64,000 nt of DNA, taken from assembly GCF_003390915.1 (NCBI RefSeq), contig NZ_QMEM01000003.1, positions 1 to 64,000 of the forward strand. Reading direction: 5' to 3'. Position numbers and translations under genes: made by a program. Numbering within the stretch: position 1 is the first letter of the stretch; each line of letters opens with the position of its first letter. The notes beneath the pieces were generated by a model. That model was not told the DNA's origin. It did no database searches and worked only from the letters and a program-made list of their open reading frames with translations. Positions 1 to 10,948 of this stretch are shown here, piece by piece. The stretch is from Lewinella sp. IMCC34183. GTDB lineage: Bacteria; Bacteroidota; Bacteroidia; Chitinophagales; Saprospiraceae.

Positions 1-184
1 ACAGAACTACCAGCGAGCGCAGCGAGCGGGACTACAGAACTACCAGCGAGCGCAGCGAGCGGGACTACAGAACTACCAGCGAGCGCAGCGAGCGAGACTA
101 CAGAACTACCAGCGAGCGCAGCGAGCGAGACTACAGAACTACCAGCGAGCGCAGCGAGCGAGACTACAGAATTACCAGCGAGCC
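1..184. repeat. 33-bp tandem repeat, five full copies plus a truncated sixth
   Basis: Unit starts lie at 1, 34, 67, 100, 133 and 166. Each unit combines ACAGAACTACC with the internally repetitive GCGAGCGCAGCGAGC. The array may extend left of the window. It stops about 3 bases before the complement of the parE stop codon. The same family recurs at 58709-58987 and as an inverted pair at 34861-34916. Because 33 is a multiple of three, the array stays open as a low-complexity reading frame, which I regard as spurious. Confidence 0.95.
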
Positions 185-186
185 CC

Positions 187-2061
<1,875 letters not shown>

Positions 2062-2085
2062 TTCCTTCCTGCTGTTCTTGGCAGG

Positions 2086-2117
2086 CAAACATACGAAATC
2101 CCCGAAATATTATCAAA
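2086..2117 (-). promoter_or_regulatory. parE promoter (TTTG-20-TATGTTTG)
   Basis: On the minus strand a -33 TTTG (2117-2114) is followed after 20 nt by TATGTTTG (2093-2086), an exact match to the Bacteroidota TAnnTTTG -7 box with the expected spacing. The transcript would start near 2081, about 20 nt before the ATG at 2061. Confidence 0.75.
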
Positions 2118-2127
2118 CAATTTGTTT

Positions 2128-2144
2128 GCCCGAGTGCATCGGGC
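2128..2144. other. small hairpin between divergent promoters
   Basis: GCCCGA and TCGGGC form a 6-bp stem around GTGCA, upstream of the parE -33 element and of the 20-base word at 2159. It could be an operator half-site pair or chance. Confidence 0.3.
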
Positions 2145-2158
2145 ATCAACCTTGCCCC

Positions 2159-2178
2159 GCACCCGCGCCCCGCCGCCC
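2159..2178 (+). promoter_or_regulatory. GC-rich 20-base word, copy 1
   Basis: GCACCCGCGCCCCGCCGCCC, ending 68 nt before the start codon of the AsmA-like gene and oriented with it. Identical words occur at 46899-46918 and, on the minus strand, 54301-54320. A one-base variant lies at 56715-56735. All are upstream of start codons in the sense orientation. Function unknown. Confidence 0.6.
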
Positions 2179-2246
2179 AACAAACATCTGTGGCGTAAGC
2201 CCGCTTTTACCGGTGATGTTCCTCACCCACCCTACCGGTCCGACGT

Positions 2247-4769
2247 ATGGCCACTGATTCTTTCCGCTTTCGCTGGTGGTATTTGCTCTTCCTCCTGCCC
2301 GTGGTGCTCTACGTCGGGGCCCGGTGGTACGTCGGTCACCGGATCGATCGGGCCATCGCCTCGGCCAACGACTCGGGTAACGTGCTTGCCGTAGCTGATT
2401 ACGACTACTCCCTGTTCCCCATCGCGCTTTCGGCCCGCGGCATCCGCTTCGAGCAGGACCGCCCCGCCTTCGCCGCCCGCGGTTCCCTCAGCCGCCTGCG
2501 GGTGAGTGGCCTCGAGGTATTCAGCCTCATCGGTTCCGACCCGATCGCCCTGAACCGCATCGAACTGTCGGGCATGGACGCCGACGTAACACGCAAACCG
2601 GTGCAAAGCAACGACAGTAGTTCTTTAAAACTGGAGGTATCGGCGATCGACCTCGACAGCATCTTCCTGCGCATCGAGGACGCCGCCAACGGGACCTCCC
2701 TGCGGCTGGCCGACCTCGGCCTTTCGCTGGAATCCTTCCACCTGCCCTTTCAGCCCACCGGCATCCGCTCGCTGCGCATCACGGCCGACTCGGCCACCTA
2801 CCGAAAACCGGCGGACGATCTCTCCGTCATCGCCTCCGAACTTACCTACGCCCAAGCCGACGCCTCCACCCGCCTGCAGCGGCTGGTGCTTTCCCGCGGC
2901 GGCGACACCCGCGTGGAGGCCCGCGACGTAGCCTTTACCGGCCTCAACGCGGAAGACGTAGACGACCAGATCACCCTCGACAGCCTGACCATCGGGTACC
3001 TGGGCGGCGGAGCGCGGGTGCCGGGCGGGTCCGGAGAGGCGCAGGACACTTCCGGTTCCGGTATGCCGGCCCTTCGCGTCAACCGCCTGCACCTCCCGGA
3101 TATTGACCTGCGCGTGAGTGGCGGATTCGGGACGGCGGACTACGCCGGCTCCCTGAGGGTGACCGGTGTCACCTACCGGGATAGCCTTACCGCCGAGCGG
3201 TTGGAGGTGGCGGGAGACAGCATCCGGTACGACAACGGAAAGGACCTGGCCGTGCTGCTGCACCAACTTCAACTGGAGCAGCAAGACCTCCGCTTACCCT
3301 TTGCCGGCGGGTCCCTGGGCCCCACCGACATCCGTATCCCGGACTTCAGCGTAGACCAGGGCGCACGGAACATCACCGGCCGGGAGCTCGTGTACCGAAG
3401 TACCGCGGGCGACCTGCGCATTGCGGGCGTCACCGTCACCGGCGGCAAGGTAGAGGGACAAGTCGATAGCCTGTTCCTCACCGGTATCCAGCGCGACGCC
3501 CTGCTCGGACCGCAACCCAGCCGGGCCGGTCAGCTGGTAGCCGTCGACGCCCGGACGAGGATCAACCGTCCGGACGGCGGCCACTATACCGTCCATACCC
3601 CGCGGCTAGTGGCGGACGGTCTTCGGTTCGAGGGGCAGGCCGGAGCCGAGCGGATACGGATGGAAAACGCCTCCTTCGAGCGCTTCGGCTCCGACGGGCG
3701 CAAGGATATGGAGGGCACCGGGATCTACGTGGACCAGCGCACCGTCCGCCAGCCGTTCGAGCCGAAGACCTTCGGCCCGGCCAAGGCGCGGCTGGCCCGG
3801 CTGCGGATGATCGGCGGGAACGACCTGCCGGTGGATTACGTATTCAACGCAGTAGCCTACGACAGCCGCGCGGGGCGGCTTACCCTCGACAGCCTGCGGC
3901 GCGTCAACCGGATCACGCCGGGTGAGCTGTTCGACCGCGAACTGGCGAAGTCCTTCCTGACCTTCGACATCGACGGGCTGCGGGCAACCGGTATCCGCCA
4001 CGACGCCCTGGTTACCGGCGAGCTCATCTACCTGGACTCCCTGGAGGCGCAGGATATGCGGCTGTCGGTCATCGAGGACCTGTCGCTCACCCTCCCCGAC
4101 CGCAAGAAGGCCATGCCGATCGAGGCCCTGCGTAAGATCGGCCCGCGCGTGGTCCTTCAGAACGCCCGTTTCAAGTCTACGGATATCTCCTACGGCGTCG
4201 TCGACTCCATCCTCGAGCCCAAGACCATTCACTTTCGGGATGCGATGATCCGGATTGCCGGACTAGATACCGAGGTCAGCCAGACCGACTCGGCCACGGC
4301 CGTCATTGACGCCACTTTCGAGGGGACGACGCCCCTGCACGCGGAATTCCGCCTGGCCCGCTCGGCCGGGGGGCGCGACTACGCGGCCACGGGCGAACTG
4401 GGCAAGTACGACCTCAGCCGGGTCAATCCGCTCATGCGGGTGGCGGCCGACGCCATCATCGACGAGGGCGTGATCGAACGGCTCACCTACCGCAGCCTGA
4501 TGCAGAACGATACCGTTACCGGCACCATGGACCTGGTATACCGCAACCTGGACCTTAAGGTAGTGGGCAACGGGGCCTGGATCAAGAATCTGTTGTCAGG
4601 GGTGGTTGTCAAAAATGATAATCTCCGCGGGGAGGATTTCCGGGAAGGTCAGATCTTCTCCCCCCACGACCCGACGAAGAGTTTTTTTAACTCCTACTGG
4701 AAGGGCCTGGTGAGCGGTATGAAGAGCTCGGCGATGTCGGACATCGCGCTGCCCGAGGAACTCGACTAG
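2247..4769 (+). CDS. AsmA/TamB-like membrane-anchored beta-rich protein
   Basis: An 840-residue protein with one N-terminal membrane helix (about residues 8-26, WWYLLFLLPVVLYVGARWYV). A long body of alternating short beta-strands follows, rich in D, R, G and L with many LxLDSL-type repeats. This is the look of AsmA-like proteins, which sit in the inner membrane and span the periplasm, where relatives help move lipids to or maintain the outer membrane. The C-terminal segment (SFFNSYWKGLVSGMKSS) resembles the conserved end of large Bacteroidota hypothetical proteins of this kind. The assignment is by overall pattern only; no catalytic motif was seen. The gene diverges from parE and its stop codon overlaps that of the convergent permease gene by four bases. 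Confidence 0.6.
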   Translation: MATDSFRFRWWYLLFLLPVVLYVGARWYVGHRIDRAIASANDSGNVLAVADYDYSLFPIALSARGIRFEQDRPAFAARGSLSRLRVSGLEVFSLIGSDPIALNRIELSGMDADVTRKPVQSNDSSSLKLEVSAIDLDSIFLRIEDAANGTSLRLADLGLSLESFHLPFQPTGIRSLRITADSATYRKPADDLSVIASELTYAQADASTRLQRLVLSRGGDTRVEARDVAFTGLNAEDVDDQITLDSLTIGYLGGGARVPGGSGEAQDTSGSGMPALRVNRLHLPDIDLRVSGGFGTADYAGSLRVTGVTYRDSLTAERLEVAGDSIRYDNGKDLAVLLHQLQLEQQDLRLPFAGGSLGPTDIRIPDFSVDQGARNITGRELVYRSTAGDLRIAGVTVTGGKVEGQVDSLFLTGIQRDALLGPQPSRAGQLVAVDARTRINRPDGGHYTVHTPRLVADGLRFEGQAGAERIRMENASFERFGSDGRKDMEGTGIYVDQRTVRQPFEPKTFGPAKARLARLRMIGGNDLPVDYVFNAVAYDSRAGRLTLDSLRRVNRITPGELFDRELAKSFLTFDIDGLRATGIRHDALVTGELIYLDSLEAQDMRLSVIEDLSLTLPDRKKAMPIEALRKIGPRVVLQNARFKSTDISYGVVDSILEPKTIHFRDAMIRIAGLDTEVSQTDSATAVIDATFEGTTPLHAEFRLARSAGGRDYAATGELGKYDLSRVNPLMRVAADAIIDEGVIERLTYRSLMQNDTVTGTMDLVYRNLDLKVVGNGAWIKNLLSGVVVKNDNLRGEDFREGQIFSPHDPTKSFFNSYWKGLVSGMKSSAMSDIALPEELD

Positions 4770-5875
4770 CCCAGCTCGCTGCCGGCGTCGGCCAGCACAT
4801 CGCTCTCGCGGGTGAGCACCTTGTCGCGTTTAAGTCGCTTGGTATCTACGTCGCCGTTGCGGCTCAGCAGGATGGCGATGGGACGGGTCTGGGGGAATTG
4901 CGCGCAGATGATAATGATGGCTACGGTGATCGGCACGCTGAGCAGCATACCCACGATCCCCCACAGCATGGACCACAGGATGAGGGTGAGCACCACCACC
5001 AGCGGACTGATGTTGAGCGAGCTGCCCATAAGCCGCGGTTCGACGATGTTGCCGACCAGGATCTGCACCGCGGTCACGCCGATCACTACCACCAGGAAGG
5101 GCGTGAGCGTATCGAACTGGACCAGGGCCAGCAGGGCGGGAAGGGCCGTGGCGGTGATGGACCCGATCGTGGGTACGAAATTGAACAGGAAGATCAAAAA
5201 GGCCCAGAACAGGGAGTAGTCGAGGCCGATGATAGAGAAGATAACGAAGCTCAGCGCCCCCGTGGCGATACTGGTGAGGGTCTTTACGCCGAGGTAGGTG
5301 CGCATGGCGGCGTTGATCTCGGCCAGTGTGCGGGTGAAGCGGGTGCTGCGGCGCATGTCGAGGCCCAGGGCTTCCATCTTCTTGGGAAAGGTGCCCTGCT
5401 CGATGAGGAAAAAGATCACGTAGAGGAGCACGAGCGCGATGCCCTTGGCGGCGCTGGTCACGCCGGCGAGTACGAGCGCGAAGTTGCCGAGGATCTGCTG
5501 TCCGAGCTCGAGGTCACCAACTGAGGGCGGCGGCCGGTTGATGCCGAGGCTTTCGTAGGCGTTGGCGATCTGGGCTTCGATCTTAGGCAAGTAGACGCCG
5601 CTCTCAAGGATGAAACCATTGACGGTGTTGACGATCATGTCCGATATGGCGTACAGCGCCAGGCCGATGAAGATGAGGGACATGGTCAGGGTGATGCCGT
5701 TGGGCAGGCGCGTACCCACGAAGGGGAGGTGGCGAAACTGGTTGTTCAGTGCGTTGACCAGGTACCACAGCACGAGCGCCATGAAGATGGGCACCAGGTA
5801 GCTTTTGCCCACCACGATGAGGGTCAGGACAAGGCCGATACTGAGCAGCCAGGCGGCGACGCGAAAAACGGACAT
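4766..5875 (-). CDS. AI-2E family transporter (PerM/TqsA-like permease)
   Basis: A polytopic inner-membrane protein of 369 residues with about seven to eight hydrophobic segments. These come as a pair at the N-terminus, a long central soluble stretch (roughly 85-150), and then a dense C-terminal membrane block with FNFVPTIGS and EPRLMGSSLNISPLVVV. These are hallmarks of the AI-2E/PerM family. Relatives include quorum-signal exporters and sodium/proton antiporters, so the substrate cannot be inferred. I chose the ATG at 5875; a frame open to a TTG at 5911 would add 12 residues. It converges on the AsmA-like gene, sharing the tetranucleotide CTAG as overlapping stop codons, and diverges from icd. 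Confidence 0.85.
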   Translation of the reverse strand: MSVFRVAAWLLSIGLVLTLIVVGKSYLVPIFMALVLWYLVNALNNQFRHLPFVGTRLPNGITLTMSLIFIGLALYAISDMIVNTVNGFILESGVYLPKIEAQIANAYESLGINRPPPSVGDLELGQQILGNFALVLAGVTSAAKGIALVLLYVIFFLIEQGTFPKKMEALGLDMRRSTRFTRTLAEINAAMRTYLGVKTLTSIATGALSFVIFSIIGLDYSLFWAFLIFLFNFVPTIGSITATALPALLALVQFDTLTPFLVVVIGVTAVQILVGNIVEPRLMGSSLNISPLVVVLTLILWSMLWGIVGMLLSVPITVAIIIICAQFPQTRPIAILLSRNGDVDTKRLKRDKVLTRESDVLADAGSELG

Positions 5876-5982
5876 CAACAACGGGGGGTTTTGTGCAGGG
5901 GTAACGATCAAACACCCCCGATTGTGTTGCTAAACCTCGCCCCCTTCCGGGGAGTTACTTTACACACTGAGCGATTTATCGC

Positions 5983-5990
5983 TATTTTCG
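5983..5990 (+). promoter_or_regulatory. possible icd -7 box (TATTTTCG)
   Basis: A one-mismatch match to TAnnTTTG located 46 nt before the icd start. No convincing -33 element was seen. Confidence 0.35.
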
Positions 5991-6036
5991 CCGGCCGACC
6001 CCTTCGCGGGTTGCCACCAAAAATCTAAACACATAC

Positions 6037-7266
<1,230 letters not shown>

Positions 7267-7299
7267 AAGTGAATCTGAGCTGATTTTTAGATTCATCGT

Positions 7300-7333
7300 A
7301 AGGGTCATCGTCTTTGGGCGGTGGCCCTTTTTT
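7300..7333 (+). terminator. icd terminator
   Basis: AAGGGTCA at 7300-7307 pairs with TGGCCCTT at 7322-7329 (one G-U pair), followed by a T run to 7333. A second small stem, GAATCT/AGATTC, lies just after the stop codon. Confidence 0.6.
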
Positions 7334-7410
7334 GGGTTGCGGGTTGCGGGTTGCGGGTTGCGGGTTGCGGGTTGCGGGTTGCGGGTTGCGGGTTGCGGGT
7401 TGCGGGTTGC
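7334..7410. repeat. heptamer array (GGGTTGC) x 11
   Basis: Exactly 11 perfect copies of GGGTTGC directly after the icd terminator T run. Two copies of the reverse complement, GCAACCC, occur at 7873-7886 on the far side of the S23-like gene, so the gene is bracketed by inverted repeats. Confidence 0.95.
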
Positions 7411-7440
7411 AACAATATGTTTATTTGTAATATTAGTTAA

Positions 7441-7448
7441 TATTTTTG
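7441..7448 (+). promoter_or_regulatory. -7 box of the S23-like gene (TATTTTTG)
   Basis: Exact TAnnTTTG inside an AT-rich stretch (7410-7470) that contrasts with the GC-rich surroundings, 42 nt before the start codon. Confidence 0.55.
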
Positions 7449-7490
7449 TTTTATATTTCCCTCCCCATTGCCTACCACTTACCAGAGAAA

Positions 7491-7868
7491 ATGAGTCAAT
7501 CTTACCAGGACCTTGAGGTCTACAAGCAGTCGCTCGGGCTGTTCTTGCGCGTACATGAGTTTAGCCGCAAATTGCCTAAGCTTGAAACCTACGAATTAGG
7601 GAGTCAGGTCCGGCGGTCTGCTGATTCTGTGAATAGCAATATCGTGGAGGGATACGGACGGAGGCGGTACAAACGCGACTTCCTCCGATTTCTGGTCTTC
7701 GCCCATGCCAGTAACGACGAGACGGTAAACCACCTCAAGAAGATTGGGATGCTATACCCCGGCCTCCGGGCGGAAGCAGAGGAGTTGCAAGCCGGCTACG
7801 ATACGCTTGGGCGACAGATCCATAGTTTTAGTTCGTACGTGGCGGTAAAGTGGAAAACTCCAGCTTAG
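7491..7868 (+). CDS. four-helix-bundle protein, S23/IVP family
   Basis: A 125-residue, largely helical basic protein. The pattern YQDLEVYKQSLGLFLRVHEFSRKLPKLETYELGSQVRRSADSVNSNIVEGYGR is typical of the family first seen in intervening sequences of 23S rRNA genes and related to Avd of diversity-generating retroelements. The biochemical function of free-standing members is unknown; RNA or nucleic-acid binding is a reasonable inference. I start it at the ATG at 7491, since upstream in-frame codons read hydrophobic leader-like noise that includes the promoter. There is no retroelement reverse transcriptase or 23S rRNA nearby. The gene is flanked by (GGGTTGC)n on the left and (GCAACCC)n right after its stop codon, and its promoter region is AT-rich. 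Both suggest an inserted cassette. Confidence 0.85.
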   Translation: MSQSYQDLEVYKQSLGLFLRVHEFSRKLPKLETYELGSQVRRSADSVNSNIVEGYGRRRYKRDFLRFLVFAHASNDETVNHLKKIGMLYPGLRAEAEELQAGYDTLGRQIHSFSSYVAVKWKTPA

Positions 7869-7886
7869 CCCCGCAACCCGCAACCC
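7869..7886. repeat. inverted heptamers (GCAACCC) x 2
   Basis: Two copies plus a partial, starting at the base after the S23-like stop codon. They are the reverse complement of the array at 7334-7410. Confidence 0.85.
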
Positions 7887-7891
7887 ATACC

Positions 7892-8557
7892 CTATCCCAC
7901 CGAACGCCCCACCAACTCCCGCACCGTCAGCGAAATCAGCAGTTGCTCCTCCTTGTCGTTGAGGTCGTCCGGGATGAATTCGAAGGCCCGCTGGCTTAAG
8001 GGGTCGCCGGTGGTCGTGGGCAGGGTCGACAGCGCCCCTACCTCGCGGTTGCCTACGCTGACGGGCAGGTAGTTCTCTCGGGCGGTATTCTCGATGCGGG
8101 CCAGCTCCTTGCCGCTACGGGCGCCCAGAAGGGTATTGTTGGTGATGGTACCGACCGGCTGTCCGTCAATCTCCAGGCTGGTCTTGCCCTTTTCGGTCCA
8201 GTAGACATAATCGTGCTCTGCCGTACGGGCGTACAGCAATTCGTTCACCTGCTTGCCCAGGTAGCGGCGGTAGCTGTAGCTGACCACCGGTTCGTGGAAG
8301 ATCGTAGTAAAGGTTCCCTTCGCGGTGGTTCCCGTACCGCGCTTGACGACCTGCTTGTCCTGGGTAAGACTGAAGAGGTCGAGTTCCTCGCGGTTCATCT
8401 TGACCAGATCGTTGCTCCAGGTATTCATATCCTCCTGAATTTCCCATAACACGCGCCCGCGCTTTTTCTTCGACGGCATGCGGTTACGGCTCCACTGGTT
8501 GAACATGTAGACAAGCAGGGACACCAAGAGGACGGAGATGATGAGAAGGACAATCAT
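7892..8557 (-). CDS. membrane-anchored protein of unknown function
   Basis: A 221-residue protein that I do not recognise. It has one N-terminal hydrophobic helix (residues 2-19, IVLLIISVLLVSLLVYMF) followed by a basic cluster (SRNRMPSKKKRGR). A mixed alpha/beta soluble domain follows, probably cytoplasmic by the positive-inside rule, with many aromatic beta-strand segments (VSYSYRRYLGKQVNELLY, HDYVYWTEKGKTSLEIDG). No enzyme motif is visible. The start is an ATG at 8557. It stands alone on the minus strand between the S23-like gene and the divergent cupin gene. Confidence 0.7.
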   Translation of the reverse strand: MIVLLIISVLLVSLLVYMFNQWSRNRMPSKKKRGRVLWEIQEDMNTWSNDLVKMNREELDLFSLTQDKQVVKRGTGTTAKGTFTTIFHEPVVSYSYRRYLGKQVNELLYARTAEHDYVYWTEKGKTSLEIDGQPVGTITNNTLLGARSGKELARIENTARENYLPVSVGNREVGALSTLPTTTGDPLSQRAFEFIPDDLNDKEEQLLISLTVRELVGRSVG

Positions 8558-8725
8558 ACCAGGGAAACACCGGTGGCCAGGGCTTGTGTTGAACGCTTGG
8601 TAGAATTGCCACGGCCATTCGTCGGTTCCGGGGCGCCAGCCGATACGTTAAAGCGGACTGGATTGCCGAACCCAAGTCGTCCGCCCGGCATTTGAAATAC
8701 ACTGAGCCCCCTAACTGATACCGAC

Positions 8726-9250
8726 TTGAAAACCACTATTGAACAACAGGGCAACGCTACCCTGATCTACCTGACACCGTGGGAATGGATCCCCAACAGC
8801 GAACTGCCCGTCATCGTCTACCCCCGTGCCTTTTCCGACGCCAAACCCGGCATCAAGGACCGGGTCGCCAAGCGCCTGCAGACCAGCGGCTGGGGCAACA
8901 CCTGGGTGGCCGGCATCTACCCCTACCCACACTACCACAGCAATACCCACGAAGTACTGGTGATCCTGAATGGTCACTGTACCGTCCAGCTCGGGGGCCC
9001 GGAAGGCTACGACCTGGAGGCCGGCACGGGTGATGTGATCGTCCTGCCCGCCGGCACCGGCCATGCGTGCTATACCCAATCCGACTATCGCGTCTTCGGG
9101 GCCTACCCCGGCGGCCGCAGTTGGGACCTGATCACCGGAGCCGCCGAGCACCGGGAACCCGACAACCTGCCGGTCCCGGAGCAGGACCCCCTCGGGGAGC
9201 GGGGCATACTTCGGCAGGCCTGGGCACGGGTCACGGCTACTGCCCCCTAA
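8726..9250 (+). CDS. cupin-fold protein, YjlB-like
   Basis: A small soluble single-domain cupin of 174 residues. The metal-site motif is HYHSNTHE at residues 69-76, with GDVIVLPAGTGHACY (102-116) supplying the second cupin motif and its histidine. The ending FGAYPGGRSWDL is typical of the YjlB group. The reaction is unknown; most cupins of this type bind a divalent metal. The only reasonable start is a TTG at 8726, because no ATG occurs before the conserved region. The 3' end overlaps the convergent lipoprotein gene by 14 bases. Confidence 0.8.
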   Translation: MKTTIEQQGNATLIYLTPWEWIPNSELPVIVYPRAFSDAKPGIKDRVAKRLQTSGWGNTWVAGIYPYPHYHSNTHEVLVILNGHCTVQLGGPEGYDLEAGTGDVIVLPAGTGHACYTQSDYRVFGAYPGGRSWDLITGAAEHREPDNLPVPEQDPLGERGILRQAWARVTATAP

Positions 9251-9866
9251 CCGCGGGCAGGTTGTTGGTAGCCATTTCCGGATAGTCCGGCCGATAGTTG
9301 GAGGTCGGATAGCGGCTCTGCGCGTGTACCGCCAGGCCCCGGCACGTTCCCCGGGCGTCAAACTCAAATGACAGCCCCGTGCCAGTGTCGTAAAGACGGA
9401 CCGAATCTCCGGCTACGGCGAAGGTGGACAGGGGTCCCTCCAGATTATAGCGGCTTTCCAACTCCTCCCGTTGGCTACCCACCCCGATACCGTAGGAATC
9501 GTGAAACTTCCGGGCAGTGGTGCGCGCGACCTGTAAGTCCTTGCGCATGTTATCCGTAGGCTCGAAGGTGAGAATCAGGACCAGCTCGGCGCTGTCCGCC
9601 CCGTCCGCCAGGCGGTAGGTGGAAACGGTCGTGCCCGCCCCCGAATCGCTGAACGTTGGCGTACCTATCGTATTCGCGACCGAATCCATTCGTTGCAGTA
9701 CCGTGAGCGGCCCCAGGCGGTGCCCCGGCACGATCAACAGCGTGCTGTCAACCGGGCGCTCCGGTGCGGCGGTTTCCTGCGTTGCGCTGGCTACCGTGTC
9801 GGTCCCGCAGGCGGCACAAAACAGGGCAAGGCCCGCCAGCGAGGGGAAGGCTATTGATCGCATCAT
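9237..9866 (-). CDS. secreted lipoprotein of unknown function
   Basis: A 209-residue protein with a type II signal peptide (MRSIAFPSLAGLALFCAAC, cysteine near residue 20) followed by a T/A/P-rich linker. A compact domain then contains GHRLGPLTVLQRMDSV, AELVLILTFE and a GIGVGSQREELESRYNLEGPL segment. I do not recognise the family. It is translationally coupled to the preceding thioredoxin-reductase-like gene through an ATGA overlap (9863-9866), so the two form an operon. An outer-membrane location is inferred from the lipobox. Confidence 0.75.
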   Translation of the reverse strand: MMRSIAFPSLAGLALFCAACGTDTVASATQETAAPERPVDSTLLIVPGHRLGPLTVLQRMDSVANTIGTPTFSDSGAGTTVSTYRLADGADSAELVLILTFEPTDNMRKDLQVARTTARKFHDSYGIGVGSQREELESRYNLEGPLSTFAVAGDSVRLYDTGTGLSFEFDARGTCRGLAVHAQSRYPTSNYRPDYPEMATNNLPAVRGQ

Positions 9867-10777
9867 CCACCTACGTGTTTGACGCCGAAGTGTTCCATCA
9901 CTAGGGCATGGTTGATCATGGCCCCGGCCCGCGTACCGGCACCGGTGGCAAAGCTTACGGTTCGCATCCTGGTCGTACAGTCACCGGCGGCGTATATGCC
10001 GGTGACGGAAGTCATGTCAAATTCATCGACGTGGAGCATGCCGTGTTCCGTAAGCTCGCAGCCCGCCTCCTCCGGCAACGGGCACTTTTGCCGGAGCTCG
10101 GGATGAAGGTAGAGGGCGGTGATCGCCTCCTGCGTCCCACTGGCCAGGGCCACGCCGGTAAGCTGACCACCCTCGTGGAGCAGTTCGCGCACGGGTTCTT
10201 GCACGATCCGCACCTCGCACGCCTCCAGATCGGCCGGATCGAAGGCGGCCGGCCCATTGGTGAACAGCGTCAGGTCACTCGTCCAGTTCCGGATCAGTTG
10301 CACCATGTTGACGGTATGCTCTCCATTCATCAGGATGCCGGTGGGTTGCTCCCGGATCTCGTACCCGTGGCAGTACGGGCAGTGGACGACCGACTTCCCC
10401 CAGCATTCCTGCATCCCCGGAATGTCCGGCAACCCGTCGTGCAGCCCCGTCGCAAACAGCAGCTTCTTGGCCCCGTATCGCTCGCCAGCGGTGGTGGTAA
10501 CGGAAAATTTTCCGTCTTCACCGGAGAGCTCCACCGCGCGGTCCCGCACCAACGCAACCGTAGCGTAGGCCAGCACCTGGCGCCGTGCGGCGTCCGCGAT
10601 CGTACCGGGCGCTTCCCCGTCGTGGGTAATGAAGTTGTGCGACGCCGGGGCGTAGCGGTTGCAGGGCTCCCCCCCGTCAATGATGAGCGTACGCCGCAGC
10701 GCGCGGCCCAGGGTCATACCGGCGGACAGTCCGGCGTAGCTGCCGCCGATGATGATTACTTCGTAGGAATTGGACAT
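9863..10777 (-). CDS. thioredoxin-reductase-like FAD oxidoreductase with CPYC motif
   Basis: A 304-residue flavoprotein. The FAD-binding motif is VIIIGGSYAGLSAG near residues 7-20, and a redox motif CPYC lies at residues 133-136 within VVHCPYCHGYE. The C-terminal FAD motif GIYAAGDC is followed by TRMRTVSFATGAGTRAGAMIN. The CPYCHGYE wording resembles the GliT/DepH-type disulphide oxidoreductases more than classical TrxB (CATC). It would catalyse NADPH- or oxygen-linked thiol-disulphide exchange on an unknown substrate. I start it at the ATG at 10777; 20 extra in-frame codons upstream look non-coding. It forms an operon with the downstream lipoprotein. No thioredoxin gene is adjacent. Confidence 0.85.
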   Translation of the reverse strand: MSNSYEVIIIGGSYAGLSAGMTLGRALRRTLIIDGGEPCNRYAPASHNFITHDGEAPGTIADAARRQVLAYATVALVRDRAVELSGEDGKFSVTTTAGERYGAKKLLFATGLHDGLPDIPGMQECWGKSVVHCPYCHGYEIREQPTGILMNGEHTVNMVQLIRNWTSDLTLFTNGPAAFDPADLEACEVRIVQEPVRELLHEGGQLTGVALASGTQEAITALYLHPELRQKCPLPEEAGCELTEHGMLHVDEFDMTSVTGIYAAGDCTTRMRTVSFATGAGTRAGAMINHALVMEHFGVKHVGG

Positions 10778-10948
10778 ACCGTGATAGTTTCCGTAGGAAC
10801 ACCACTTAACGCTATTCAGTTGCATTAAGGAAAACACTGATACTGCTTCCTAACGCCGGGTCCGGTAAACGGGTGCGGCCCACCGTCACTTTCGTGCTAC
10901 TGGCAGTGTACTTTCCGGGTTACCACCGCAAGCGCAGCCAGCGTTACC

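Noticed and set aside
7491-7868. Accessory protein (Avd) of a diversity-generating retroelement
   Set aside because: The fold is related, but no reverse transcriptase, template repeat or variable repeat was found nearby.
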